NCBI GenBank assembly: GCA_034509925.1
Contig: CM067530.1
Location: forward strand, 7,504,001-7,568,000
DNA from: Hirudinaria manillensis
Lineage: Eukaryota > Annelida > Clitellata > Hirudinida > Hirudinidae
Length of the DNA stretch: 64,000 nucleotides
Reading direction: 5' to 3'
The position numbers and the translations under genes were made by a program. Below are positions 9,559 to 22,412 of the stretch, one piece after another; position 1 is the stretch's first letter; each line of letters opens with the position of its first letter. The notes below the pieces were generated by a model. That model ran no database searches. It saw only the letters and a list, made by a program, of their open reading frames with translations, and had not been told where the DNA came from.

Positions 9559-10777
9559 ACGTTGAATGAGGCTCCATTCCAGTAAAATGTCGACTACCAT
9601 TTTACATCATCGAAATGCGTTTTGAAGTACTTTGACATGTTTTAAAATGTTAAACCATAATGTTGAATCTTTAAAAATAAACGTTTGAGCCGTTTTTGTG
9701 AACTTGTATACATATCATTCTTTGAAGGCAATCTTTAATACGAATGCAAAGATTGATATGATCTGCCAATTTTAAGAATTCAGACATTTTAATAAGAAAA
9801 TAGCGAAAGTATAGAAAGGAAATAAAACAAAGATAATTATCTTGAAAGTCGTAAAGATACAAAGTCGAATAATGCCTTAAAAACTTTAGTTTCCCGATTA
9901 TTAATAAATTATTAATATTAGATATAATAATTATTTAATTATAATTTTGTCAAGAATTTAAAACTTGCTTCTAACCGAGTCAGGATTTGAACCAACATTC
10001 GTAACCAATGACATAAAATTAAAAGTTTTCTGTACAAATGCTTACTTGAATAATTTAAATAACAATACTGATACTTGCATAAATTCTGTATTTTGCTATC
10101 CTGCAAAAAGTGCATTATTGGTTCGTACGCAATGTACCCTCTAAGGCACCTCTAAAGGTTTGCAGGCAAAAGTTTGCTTGTGAGCCAAAGAACGATGCCA
10201 TTGTCTTCTGTAGGCCGAATTACCAGCTTTATTATCCGGGAATAATAATAATAATAATATTAATAATACACATTGATACCAATAATACATATTATCATTA
10301 AAAAATATATTACATTGATAAACAAACGTTGAAGCCTTGACTAGAGTTTTGGTTCGGGATGTTTCAAATAACTTAAGTTTCTTGAGAAATGTAATTTCTT
10401 GGTAGTATTTCCAAAGACAATTCTAACATGTAACGTATGAAGGAAAATAAAATAAACCATTATTATCTCTCACTGTTACTACTTGGGCCATTCGTTGTTT
10501 AAAGTTAGAATTTAAAAAAAAAATATTTATTGCATAATTTTTGCATTCGATGAATTGACAACTACTGGGTGTAAAACAATAATTAAACACGGCTATCCTT
10601 CAAAACCTAGATTTCATGAAACACGTCATGCAGTGCAACCGAAAGGATCGCGTGAAATCCTATGATTTATTGTGGGCAGAGAAACCTATATCAGGCTTCG
10701 CTCAAGCCTTATCAGAGATTCAGAGCTCAACAAAGATTTAAAATTTATCTCTTTATACAATTCGTTTTGAGTTGAAG

Positions 10778-10978
10778 ATGCAACTTTCGTTCGTGTTTCT
10801 CCTAGTCATTCTTTGCGGAGTGGTAACCAAGGCGGACTTGGAAGAAGACCTGCCAGCCTACTTGGCCAGTTTTAGAAATGCACTCGACGGAAGAAACATT
10901 CCAAGTCAACTGAGAATGAAAATGTTCCCCGAAGTTGGATCTGGCAAGAAACTTCCACCGATCACCATGAGAGGATAA
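10778..10978 (+). CDS. Family B secreted peptide precursor, copy B6
   Basis: 66-residue B precursor with one substitution from the consensus (SQLRMKMF instead of SELRMKMF) and the common GKK-LPPITMRG ending. It is the second B gene of its unit and, unlike B3 and B8 in that place, carries the common tail. Confidence 0.82.
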   Translation: MQLSFVFLLVILCGVVTKADLEEDLPAYLASFRNALDGRNIPSQLRMKMFPEVGSGKKLPPITMRG

Positions 10979-12010
10979 ACGTTGAATGAGGCTCCATTCC
11001 AGTAAAATGTCGACTACCATTTTACATCATCGAAATGCGTTTTAAAGTACTTTGACATGTTTTAAAATGTTAAACCATAATGTTGAATCTTTAAAAATAA
11101 ACGTTTGAAAGTTCAATGATTGATATTATCTGGCAATTTTAAGAATTAAGACATTTTAATAACAAAATAGAACCGAAAGAAAATAAAACAAAGATAAGGT
11201 CATAAACATTCAAAGTGCAGTAATGCTTTAAAAGGCGACAAAAATAAAAATTCTTATAATATTATTTAAATTACTAAGTATACAGGTTCCCACTGACTTT
11301 TATTATCCGATTATTAATAAATTATTAATATTGTTATATAATACTATACTGCATTTTTTTGTCCGAAGTTGTTAATTTCACTTTACATTTATTCTTACAT
11401 ACTAATTCCAAATATAAGAAATATAACATCTGAGACTAAGAACATCCGAGAGATTAAGAAGTTCAAAAGAAAAAAGGCATGTACAATAAATATATCTTAT
11501 TGAACATTATTTATTTATTCATGGTAAAGAAATATAAATGCAAACTATCATTTTGAACAGAACAGATTATTTTCCTCCAATTATTATTGTTCGTACATAC
11601 CATGATTTATCCAAATGAATGAACGAAATATTTGTTTGGTTTTCTTGGCTCAATCATTTGTGCAAATAAATGGTGCAAATCATGTGAAATCATGTGTATA
11701 ATTAAAACGCGGAAAGACTATAAAAGCATCCGGAAGTGTTGGAATAAATCCAAGTTGATCAGTGCTAAAATGGTATGGTGTTAAAATAAACCAATTTCAA
11801 TGTTCGATTTAAGTTCAATAAGTCTTTCAAGTATAAACTTATATCTTAGGAAAACCGAAGAATTTGCCTCACTTTGTCAATTCGCATTATTGCGGGATTT
11901 TATTGGAATTTATGTAGGACTTACGAAAATAATTAATTACTTCATTGTACTAAATCTTTTTTAAAGATTAAAAATGAATTGAATGAATTTGAATGTGATT
12001 ATTGTAGAAG

Positions 12011-12262
12011 ATGCAAGTTTTGGATATTTTCATCCTGGCCACACTTTGCGGAGTGGTCATCTCCGATAGCACCGCAGACGATTACGACTCTTTTCCAAAC
12101 TTGGAAAGGGATCAACTGTACTCCATTCTGGATGGAAACGATTACAACATGAGAAGTGGAAAGAGATTCAACGGAAGAATCATTCGACCTGAACTGAGGA
12201 TGAAAATGTTTCCCGAAATGAGACTCGGCAAAAGACTTCCACCAATAACCATGAGGGGATGA
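12011..12262 (+). CDS. Family A secreted peptide precursor, copy A4
   Basis: 83-residue precursor with the same predicted translation as A3. TATA box at 11719-11725; the conserved ATG followed by a GTATGG donor is near 11769, and the acceptor TATTGTAG directly precedes AAGATG at the coding exon. The near-identical coding and flanking DNA to A3 points to recent duplication or gene conversion. Confidence 0.82.
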   Translation: MQVLDIFILATLCGVVISDSTADDYDSFPNLERDQLYSILDGNDYNMRSGKRFNGRIIRPELRMKMFPEMRLGKRLPPITMRG

Positions 12263-12834
12263 ATTGTTGACGTTGTAGATGTGTTTTAAGGCGTTTAATT
12301 AAAAATTTCTTTCAGTTATCTTCATTTCTACTTGTCAGTTTTAGATTTTTGTGCATTGTAATTTCGTTGTGATGAATACACATTTCTTGCCTTAATTTCT
12401 TTCGAAAACACGTAATGATAACATCTATGGTTTCATTTTTCCCAAGAAATATTGAATAAATGAGAGAACTATATGTAATGCTAAATATTGTAATATGTAA
12501 ATTTTAAATTAAAATTATGAAATATTATTATTACATATATCCAATTTTATTACTTTGGCCATTCGTTGTTTACAGTTAGATATTTATTGCATAATTTTTG
12601 CATTCGATGAATTGACAACTACTGGGTATAAAACAATAATTAAACACGGCTAACCTTCTAAACCTATATTTCATGAAATACGTCATGCAGTGCAACCGAA
12701 AGGATCGCGTGAAATCCTATGATTTATTGTGGGCAAAGAAACCTATATTAGGCTTCGCTCAAGCCTTATCAGAGATTCAGAGCTCAAGAAAGATTTAAAA
12801 TTTATCTCTTTATACAATTCGTTTTGAGTTGAAG

Positions 12835-13035
12835 ATGCAACTTTCGTTCGTGTTTCTCCTAGTCATTCTTTGCGGAGTGGTAACCAAGGCGGACTTGGAA
12901 GAAGACCTGCCAGCCTACTTGGCCAGTTTTAGAAATGCACTCGACGGAAGAAACATTCCAAGTGAACTGAGAATGAAAATGTTCCCCGAAGTTGGATCTG
13001 GCAAGAAACTTCCACCGATCACCATGAGAGGATAA
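12835..13035 (+). CDS. Family B secreted peptide precursor, copy B7
   Basis: 66-residue B consensus protein, the same as B2 and B5 in translation. The upstream block carries one change (AATACGTCATG for AACACGTCATG). Confidence 0.82.
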   Translation: MQLSFVFLLVILCGVVTKADLEEDLPAYLASFRNALDGRNIPSELRMKMFPEVGSGKKLPPITMRG

Positions 13036-14260
13036 ACGTTGAATGAGGCTCCATTCCAGTAAAATGTCGACTACCATTTTACATCATCGAAATGCGTTTT
13101 AAAGTACTTTGACATGTTTTAAAATGTTAAACCATAATGTTGAATCTTTAAAAATAAACGTTCGAGCCGTTTTTGTGAACTTGTATACATATCATTCTTT
13201 GAAGGCAATCTTTAATACGAATGCAAAGATTGATATGATCTGCCAATTTTAAGAATTCAGACATTTTAATAAGAAAATAGCGAAAGTATAGAAAGAAAAT
13301 AAAACAAAGATAATTATCTTGAAAGTCGTAAAGATATAAAGTCGAATAATGCCTTAAAAACTTTAGTTTCCCGATTATTAATAAATTATTAATATTAGAT
13401 ATAATAATTATTTAATTATAATTTTGTCAAGAATTTAAAACTTGCTTCTAACCGAGTCAGGATTTGAACCAACATTCGTAACCAATGACATAAAATTAAA
13501 AGTTTTCTGTACAAATGCTTACTTGAATAATTTAAATAACAATACTGATACTTGCATAAATTCTGTATTTTGCTATCCTGCAAAAAGTGCATTATTGGTT
13601 CGTACGCAATGTTCCCTCTAAGGAACCTCTAAAGGTTTGCAGGCAAAAGTTTGCTTGTGAGCCAAAGAACGATGCCATTGTCTTCTGTAGGCCGAATTAC
13701 CAGCTTTATTATCCGGGAATAATAATAACAATAATATTAATAATACACATTGATACCTATAATACATATTATCATTAGAAAATATATTACATTGATAAAC
13801 AAACGTTGAAGCCTTGACTAGAGTTTTGGTTCGGGATGTTACAAATAACTTAAGTTTCCTGAGAAATGTAATTTCTTGGTAGTATTTCCAAAGACAATTC
13901 TAACATGTAACGTATGAAGGAAAATAAAATAAACCATTATTATCTCTCACTGTTACTACTTGGGCCATTCGTTGTTTAAAGTTAGAATTTAAAAAAAAAA
14001 TATTTATTGCATAATTTTTGCATTCGATGAATTGACAACTACTGGGTATAAAACAATAATTAAACACGGCTAACCTTCAAAACCTATATTTCATGAAACA
14101 CGTCATGCAGTGCAACCGAAAGGATCGCGTGAAATCCTATGATTTATTGGGGGCAGAGAAACCTATATTAGGCTTCGCTCAAGCCTTATCAGAGATTCAG
14201 AGTATCAGCTCAACAAAGATTTAAAATTTATCTCTGTATACAATTCGGTTTGAGTTGAAG

Positions 14261-14464
14261 ATGCAACTTTCGTTCGTGTTTCTCCTAGTCATTCTTTGCG
14301 GAGTGGTAACCAAGGCGGACTTGGAAGAAGACCTGCCAGCCTACTTGGCCAGTTTTAGAAATGCACTCGACGGAAGAAACATTCCAAGTCAACTGAGAAT
14401 GAAAATGTTCCCCGAAGTTGGATCTGGCAAAAGACTTCAACCAGAGATGTTGAGGATGGGATAA
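14261..14464 (+). CDS. Family B secreted peptide precursor, copy B8
   Basis: 67-residue B precursor with SQLRMKMFPEVGS-GKR and the LQPEMLRMG tail, matching B3 apart from Asp for Gly in NALDGRN. It is the second B gene of its unit. The upstream block and core promoter are present. Confidence 0.82.
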   Translation: MQLSFVFLLVILCGVVTKADLEEDLPAYLASFRNALDGRNIPSQLRMKMFPEVGSGKRLQPEMLRMG

Positions 14465-15489
14465 TCGTTGAATAAGGCTCCATTCCAGTAAAATGTCGAC
14501 TACCATTTTACATCATCGAAATGCGTTTTAAAGTACTTTGACATGTTTTAAAATGTTAAACCATAATGTTGAATCTTTAAAAATAAACGTTTGAAAGTTC
14601 AATGATTGATATTATCTGGCAATTTTAAGAATTAAGACATTTTAATAACAAAAGAGAACCGAAAGAAAATAAAACAAAGATAAGGTCATAAACATTCAAA
14701 GTGCAGTAATGCTTTAAAAGGCGACAAAAATAAAAATTCTTATAATATTATTTAAATTACTAAGTACACAGGTTCCCACTGACTTTTGTTACCCGTTTAT
14801 TAATAAATTATTAATATTGTTAACGTTATTAATCTTATATAATACTATACTGCAATTTTTTGTCCAATATTTTTGTCCAGTGAGTTTTTATGTCACTTTA
14901 CGGTATTTCTATGTAGTAATAGTTAATATAACATCCGAGAGATTAAGAAGTTCAAAAGAAAGAAGGTATGCACAATAAAAATATCTTATTGAACATTATT
15001 CATTTATTCATAGCAAAGAAATATAAATGCAAACTATCACTTTGAACAGAACAGATTATTTTCCTCTTATTATTATTGTTCGTACATACCATGATTTATC
15101 CAAATGAATGAACGAAATATTTGTTTGGTTTTCTTGGCTCAATAAATTTGTGCAAATAAATGGTGCAAATTATGTGAAATCATGTGTATAATTAAAACGC
15201 GGAAAGACTATAAAAGCATCCGGAAGTGTTGGAATAAATCCAAGTTGATCAGTGCTAAAATGGTATGGTGTTAAAATAAACCAATTTCAATGTTCGATTT
15301 AAGTTCAATAAGTCTTTCAAGTATAAACTTATATCTTAGGAAAACCGAAGAATTTACCTCACTTTGCTAATTCGCATTATTCCATTGCGGGATTTTATTG
15401 GAATTTATGTAGGACTTGCGCAACATACTAACTCTTTTTTTATGGATTAAAATTGAATTTAATGAATTTGAGTTTGATTTTTGTAGAAG

Positions 15490-15735
15490 ATGCAACTTTT
15501 GGATGTTTTCCTCCTGGCCACACTTTGTGGAATGGTCATCCCAGATGCAGACAATTATGATTTTCTTCCAAACTTGGAAAGGGATCAACTGTACTCCATT
15601 CTGGATGGAAACGATTACAACATGAGAAGTGGAAAGAGATTCAACGGAAGAATCATTCGACCTGAACTGAGGATGAAAATGTTTCCCGAAATGAGACTCG
15701 GCAAAAGACTTCCACCAATCACCATGAGGGGATGA
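15490..15735 (+). CDS. Family A secreted peptide precursor, copy A5
   Basis: 81-residue family A precursor, the most 3' of the family. Its signal peptide (MQLLDVFLLATLCGMVIPDA) is closer to A1, and the spacer is two residues shorter (DNYDFLPNLERDQ). From LYSILDGNDYNMRSGKR to the end it matches the interior copies, so the 3' half may have been homogenised while the 5' half stayed divergent. TATA box at 15209-15215; ATG-GTATGG donor near 15259; acceptor TTTTTGTAG before the start. Confidence 0.82.
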   Translation: MQLLDVFLLATLCGMVIPDADNYDFLPNLERDQLYSILDGNDYNMRSGKRFNGRIIRPELRMKMFPEMRLGKRLPPITMRG

Positions 15736-16210
15736 ATTGTTAACGTTATAGATGTGTTTTAAGGCGTTTAATTAAAAATTTCTATCAGTTATCTTCATTT
15801 CTACTTGTCAGTTTTTGATTTTTGTGCCATTGTAATTTCGTTGTGATGAATACACATTTCTTGCCTTAATTTTCTTTCGAAAACACGTAATGATAACCAC
15901 TACAGTTTTATTTTTCCCAAAAAATATTGAATAAATGAGAGAATTACATGTAATGCTAAATATTATAATATGTACATTAATATGAAATATTATTATTACA
16001 TATATCCATTTTTATTACTTTCGCCATTTGCTGTTTACAGTTAGATATTTAATGCATAATTTTTGCATTCGATGAATTGACAACTACTGGTTTAATGATT
16101 TATTGTGGGCAGAGAAACCTATATCAGGCTTCGCTCAAGCCTTATCAGAGATTCAGAGCTCAACAAAGATTTAAAATTTATCTCTTTATACAATTCGTTT
16201 TGAGCTGAAG

Positions 16211-16429
16211 ATGCAACTTTCGTTAGTGTTTCTCCTAGTCATTCTTTGCGGAGTGGTAACCAAGGCGGACTTGGAAGAAGACCTGCCAGCCTACTTGGCC
16301 AGTTTTAGAAATGCACTGGGCGGAAGAAACATTCCAAGTGAACTGAGAATGAAAATGTTCCCCGAAGTTGGATCTGGCAAGGAACTTACACCAATCATTT
16401 GGAGAAAATATAATTCGAAGGAGGTTTAA
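16211..16429 (+). CDS. Family B secreted peptide precursor, copy B9 (divergent end copy)
   Basis: 72-residue precursor with a normal signal peptide (MQLSLVFLLVILCGVV), spacer and LRMKMFPEVGS core. The processing site has decayed from GKK/GKR to GKE, and the tail is replaced by LTPIIWRKYNSKEV, with no final glycine. The usual dibasic cut and terminal amidation are therefore not predicted. Like B1, it lacks the 50-bp upstream block. It may be a drifting edge copy or one with a changed product; the frame is intact. Confidence 0.75.
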   Translation: MQLSLVFLLVILCGVVTKADLEEDLPAYLASFRNALGGRNIPSELRMKMFPEVGSGKELTPIIWRKYNSKEV

Positions 16430-17133
16430 TCCCATTAAAATGTCGACTACCATTTTACATCATCGAACTGCGTTTTAAAGTACTTTGACATGTTTTAAAA
16501 TGTTTAAACACAATGTTGAATCTTTAAAAATAAGGGTTGAGCCGTTTTTGTGAACTTGTATACATATCATTCTTTGAAGGCAATCTTTAATACGAATGCA
16601 AAGATTGATATGATCTGCCAATTTTAAGAATTCAGACATTTTAATAAGAAAATAGAGAAAGTACGGAAAGAAAATATAACAAAGATAATTATCTTGAAAG
16701 TCGTAAAGATACAAAGTCGAATAATGCCTTTAAAAAAACTTTAGTTTCCCGATTTTTAATAAATTATTGATGTTAGAAATAAAAATTATTAATTATAATT
16801 TTATCAAGAATTTAAAACTTGCTTCTAACCGAGTCAGGTTGGCATTGAACCAACAAGTAAATACCAGTAACCAATGACATAAAATTAAAAGTTTTCTTGG
16901 TACAATATGTTAATCTTAAACTCATATACATGTTCTGAATTAAAAATCTTTATCTAATTTTAATGTATTAAGTTTATTTAAATTATTTTAATTTCATTGT
17001 TTACTTTGGGACATCTTAAGTTTTCTAGTCAATCAGATAGGATTTATTTACTCCAGCTATCTTTAGTGCGGTGATTCCAGTTGTTTCCACTGCTTAATCG
17101 CATTTTTTCGAGGAATTTGAATAAATTGCTAAA

Positions 17134-20100
17134 ATGGTTTTAATTACAACAAAAACTATTTTTGAGCTTTTTGAATGCTTGTGTTCGATAGATTCTACAC
17201 CTGCAAGTATGTAATTTGTGGTGTCAATATATTATGCATATTCTATCTTATAATACATATTGATTTCAGAAAATTGCGAAGAAATATTTAGAAAACCCAT
17301 CGAAAATGTATACAGAAACTTATGTCAAGATTTAAATTGTGGTACTTTCCTTGACATATTAAGAACTGAGTTTTCTGCAATTCTCAAGTCAACTGAAAAT
17401 GTGGGCAGTATTGTTGGTTCTAAACTGATGGAGCTATATGTGAATTGGATTGTCTTCATGTTGTATTCCTACTTTAAATTCCTTAAGGAAGCCTTTCAGC
17501 AAAATCAAATGTTTGGCTCTTCAAAGATATTACCTGACGTACTTACCTCTAATCAGTTAAAGATTTTAAGGAATTCATTGGATCGAGTGTTTTGTCTTGG
17601 TATCAGCTTTCAACTTCATCCTGGTGTTGGCTTACCTCTGAACAAGAGGATCTCTTCCGATCCTCTCCTCAAACTGCTGTGTCCCCAAGCCAACAACTTA
17701 GATAAAAACATTCAATTTCTCAAGGCAACAATGACCATTGTTATACAGTTATTTGAAATGAAGGAGAGTGATGTCTTCAGAAGCTACATTACAAGTCATC
17801 ATTTAAACATATTCTTAGCTTCTCTTCTTCAATTGGCTTATTCTCCCGATATCTCTGACGACAGTTTTAAGAAATATCTGCCTGTACTGATGATCAGATT
17901 GCCTGAGAAATGCCTCATCAAGGAAATATTTTCTCTGGTGGCCAAACAACCTAAAGTTAGTTTTTTGCAATGACAGTCACTTGTAATAGTTATGATTGCT
18001 GTTTTAATTATTTAATTTTAAGGCTTTTAATAATAATTAGATAATAAAGTAAATGAATAGAACAAAAATTTTACAAATATTTCAAAGTTAGTCTGAGTTT
18101 TATTTATGGCATATTGAGGTTAAATAACTGACGCAATTGTTCATATAATTTAAGAAATAAATGAATTTATTTCAAATTTTAAGTTTAAGTTTGTAAATGA
18201 AAAGCATTTCATTGTTGCAGGAAACATCTTGTGTCAGTGGAAGTTGTGTTTCACCTCCAAAGTGGTTGGTCTTCAGAGGTTGTTTGTTTCTTAAGAAGTC
18301 CATCATGAAACAAGATGGAGTTAAGAATTGCATCTTGGCCCTTACAGAGGATTTGTTTGGTACTGTTAATGGCATGTAATGTGATGATGTTGTTGTTGTT
18401 GTCTTCTTCCTATCAAAATGTTTACTAATTGAGATTTTAATTTAGTTCCATCATTCAATTTAATGTTTGAGCCATACTGCATAATAATAATAATAAAAGT
18501 AATAATAATAATAATAATAATAATAATAGTAATAATAATAATAATAATAATAGTGGGTTGTCCTTTCTCAGGGGAGGGGTTGTTTTGAGAATTGGGGAGG
18601 AATAACTCTGCAGTGGGTTCTATGTTAATTACAATCATCGATATCAATGTGCTCAAAATCTCATTTGCATGTCATGAATTATTAATAATAATAATTATTA
18701 TTATTGTAATTATTATTATAATAATTATTATTATTGTAATTATTATTATAATAATAATTATTATTATTCCTATTATTATTATATTAAAGTTAGTAATTTA
18801 AGTCAAAAATGTTGTTCATCAGATTAACTTAATGACACTTAAATTCAAATGCAGCACAGTTTGATTCCACACAAAATCAAAAACATGTTGAATCTGTGGC
18901 AGATCTAATTGCTAACTATCCTTTTAAGAATGATTCTTCAGAAGAATATTATGTGAACATTGCTGGACAGGTAATTATTTATTAAACACAATAAAAACTT
19001 ATTTTTTCTAGAGTATTAGCTTGTTTTTTTCTTTATGTAGGTATTGGAGATTTTGTTGGAAAATGCGACAAGTGATTTGAAATCGTCTGAGAATCATCAG
19101 ATGTTGATGCAAGTTGTTGCCATCACATTAGAGAAGCTGTTGTCAACTCAGAAGAACATTTTCAAAGAACAATTTCTCAATGTCTTTCTTAAATCTTTCA
19201 TAAAATGTTCAAATCCTACTTTCTGCAGAGGAGGTGTTGATTCCAGATATATTTTTTATTAAAATGTTATTTTTACATGATTCATAAATTGAATTCCTGT
19301 AAATTGGCAACAATATAATTGGATTATTAATTTAGTAAATGCTTGTGATTTTCTTACATGGCACTTTAATAACATGTTTTTTCTTCTGCTTCTAACATTT
19401 TATTTATTTACAAACTTGAAAATTTAATTTCAGAAATTCATGAAAGCGAAGTTGTTAGTGAAAAAGAGCTATCAACATGCATTGAGAAGCTCCATGAGGT
19501 AAACACATGAGTTTTGGGAATTTTGGGGTAAATTATGCAGAAAATTATGGCCAAGATGCAGAGAATTACTGCACTCTTCAAAGGTTGTCCTGTTTGATAA
19601 CCAGCATAATGCTTAACCAGTTATAATGTCTTGTTCAAAAACTAATTTGCAAGTTAATTTGCTACTAAAATGCAATGCCATTTGCAATCATGCAAATGGA
19701 CAAAGATGTTCTCTCTGATGCCAGCCATGCATCTGGCATAATGTGAATGCATGCATAATTTATTATATTTTGATAAATATTTATTTATTTCAGCTTTTAG
19801 TGACTTTCTACAATCCAAACTCGTCGCTTCCTTCATATTTCCTTCCTTTTGTCCCCATTATTTTCAAGTTTTATATGTTCAGCTCATTTTCCAGCATATC
19901 CTTTCTAAAGTGAGTTTGAGATTATTTTGAAATTATTTGCAGAATAAATTTATATATAATAAATAAATAAATAATATGTTTAACATTTAAAAATCAAAAA
20001 TTGATTCATTTATTCACAGCTCACTCACCCAATCCATCCTCGTCAACATATTCAAAAGTGTCGATCAACATGAAACGGTTTCATTGCTGAAAATCTTCCT

Positions 20101-22376
20101 CAACCTGAAGCAGTCTCTGATCACTCTGAATGTCGATGACTTTTGTTTCCTGTCAGAGGATGTCCAGTTTGTACTTGGGCCATCTGGTGGAATCAAGGCT
20201 GTTTTGAAAGATAAGTAAGGAAAATTTGCATTTTTTGTTTTTTTTTTAAATTTGTTTATTCGAGAAATTTGTGATTGTAAGAGGAAATATCTCTAGAACT
20301 GAGATCGTCTTATTGAATTCAGACATGAGATTGTTTCCTTTCAGTTCTCCAGTTGAATCAGAAATGTCTTCTAAGCTCAAGGAATCACAGCAGAAAATTT
20401 CTTGCCTCCTCAAAGTCATCTCCTCGATCGGCGATAGCGAAATTGCAGGCAGCATTTTTAAGGCAACCCTTGAAGAATTTGCTCAAATTTCTTGTCAAGA
20501 AGTGGACAAGGAGGTTGTCAATGATGACCTTTGGCATCAACTTATCACTAATGGAAAAGTTGATGAGTCATCATGGCTGAGAAATGTTACTCTATTGACT
20601 TTTCTCAGTGATTTTGTGGAGGTGTTTTGTGATTTGTGCTCTTTGGATGTTGAAGATATCTTTCCAGTTTGCCAGGTACTTGTAACCTGCTCGTTGTAAT
20701 CTTTTTAAACTTTTATTAATTTTTTTTAAATTAATGAGTTTATATAATACATAAACATTATTTATTAAACTACAATTTTGCCACGTTTTGAATTGAGAAA
20801 TGATCTTCGAAATCCTACAACGAGCATTTAATTGACAATCGAGTTTATTTTCGAGCAGCAAATCAAAACATCCATATTGTTATTAATTAATAAATTAGAA
20901 ATAACTGGTTTCAATTTTCCAGGTAATTATGGAAAGAAGTGTGGCCATAATGAAGATTGTGCTCAAGAATTCTGTGGAAAATGTGGTCTTAGAACTTCAA
21001 AATGAAATACTTTCATTTGCTGTTGGACTTTTAACTTCTGTCATTATTGAGTCCAAGAAGGTTGGCTTTATTCAAATTTCATTGTTTTATAATTACTTTT
21101 ATTTAATTTATTTTACTTATTCGATTAAATGTGAGTTCATAAATTGGAGAAAAACAGTATAGTTTACGTCTTAATGGCCTTTTAATATTCAAATTTGTTC
21201 AGATGACCCCTGACAAATGGTGTTTAGCAGAACCATTTTTGCCATTCCTGAGGTATCTTTCAAGTCACCACCTTTCACAAGAAATACGAGTCATTTCGTA
21301 CGAGCTCATGGAAGCCATTGCAACCCATGGAAAAGTCTCGGAATCCAAATACGATTCTGAAACACTTAATTTTAAAGACAGGACTTCATTAAATGAGCTC
21401 ATGGAGAAAATCTCCTTGGATTGTGGACAGAATCAGGGAAGCAAAACTGATAAGAACTCTGATTTGGAAGATAATATTCATCCCACAAGTTTTGAAGAAA
21501 ATGTTCTTTCTTCATTTTCTCACCTTTCAAACGAAAGAAGTTATTTGGAAGCATCTTCGTCTCGTTTGGAAACAAAACCAAAGAGAAAGTTGATAGAAGA
21601 AATACCAGCAGTTGAGAAGTCATATTATGAAGATTCAAATGAACTCTTGGCTTCAGAGAAACTTGGACCTGAGTTCAAAGAAATGCTGACGAACGTGACC
21701 AATTTCCTCGAGCCAATCAAAGGAGCCGGTCTCATAAAAATGAGGAAATTAGTAAATTCTAAAGATCCAGACGCTGAGCGTCACAAAATACTTTTGCTGA
21801 AAATCTGCAGATCATGTTTGTCCCATGAGGACTCATATGTCTACCTCAGTGCCATTGAAGCCATTTCTTCATTGGCATCCAGACATCCTGATCTTGTCCC
21901 ATCTCTCATCGAAGATTACAAGAACAATTTTGAAAAGAATCGCATCGAAATCAAACTCAAGCTCGGAGAGGTTTTGGTTAAAGTCATCAAAACGATGGGT
22001 TTGGTTTAAAATATTTTTTTTGTTGAAATAATTTTATATGAGTATTATAAAATTATTATTAATTATTATTATTATTATTATTATAAATTAAAATATTATA
22101 AAATTTTATATGAATATTATAAAATTATTTATATATCTTAGGTGCCTTGGCTGTGACTTACAAAGATAGTCTCCTGTCAACTTTATTGAACGTCCTCAAA
22201 GATGAAGACGAGAGCGTTAGGTCGTCATCAGTTTCAAATCTGGCAGAAGTTTGCAAATTGCTCCGATTTTCACTGAGTTCTTGTCTTTATGAAGTGAGTA
22301 TTTCAAGGAAGTGAATTGAATCGAAGCTTGTCTCTTGAAATTATCTTGATCATGCTTATTATTATTAACTATTAAG

Positions 22377-22412
<36 letters not shown>

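Larger units (their letters stand above)
1891..16890 (+). repeat. Tandem array of secreted-peptide genes (segmental duplications)
   Basis: About 15 kb is built from duplicated segments, each carrying one family A gene followed by one to three family B genes, all on the plus strand. Similarity covers promoters, 3' flanks and spacers as well as coding DNA. For example, the blocks starting near 3660, 7910, 11500 and 14990 (upstream of A2 to A5) are nearly letter-for-letter copies, as are those near 5580, 9900 and 13380. The order is A1-B1, A2-B2-B3-B4psi, A3-B5-B6, A4-B7-B8, A5-B9. End copies are the most divergent, which fits growth by unequal crossing over in the interior. Similarity was judged by eye, not by alignment. 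Confidence 0.9.
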
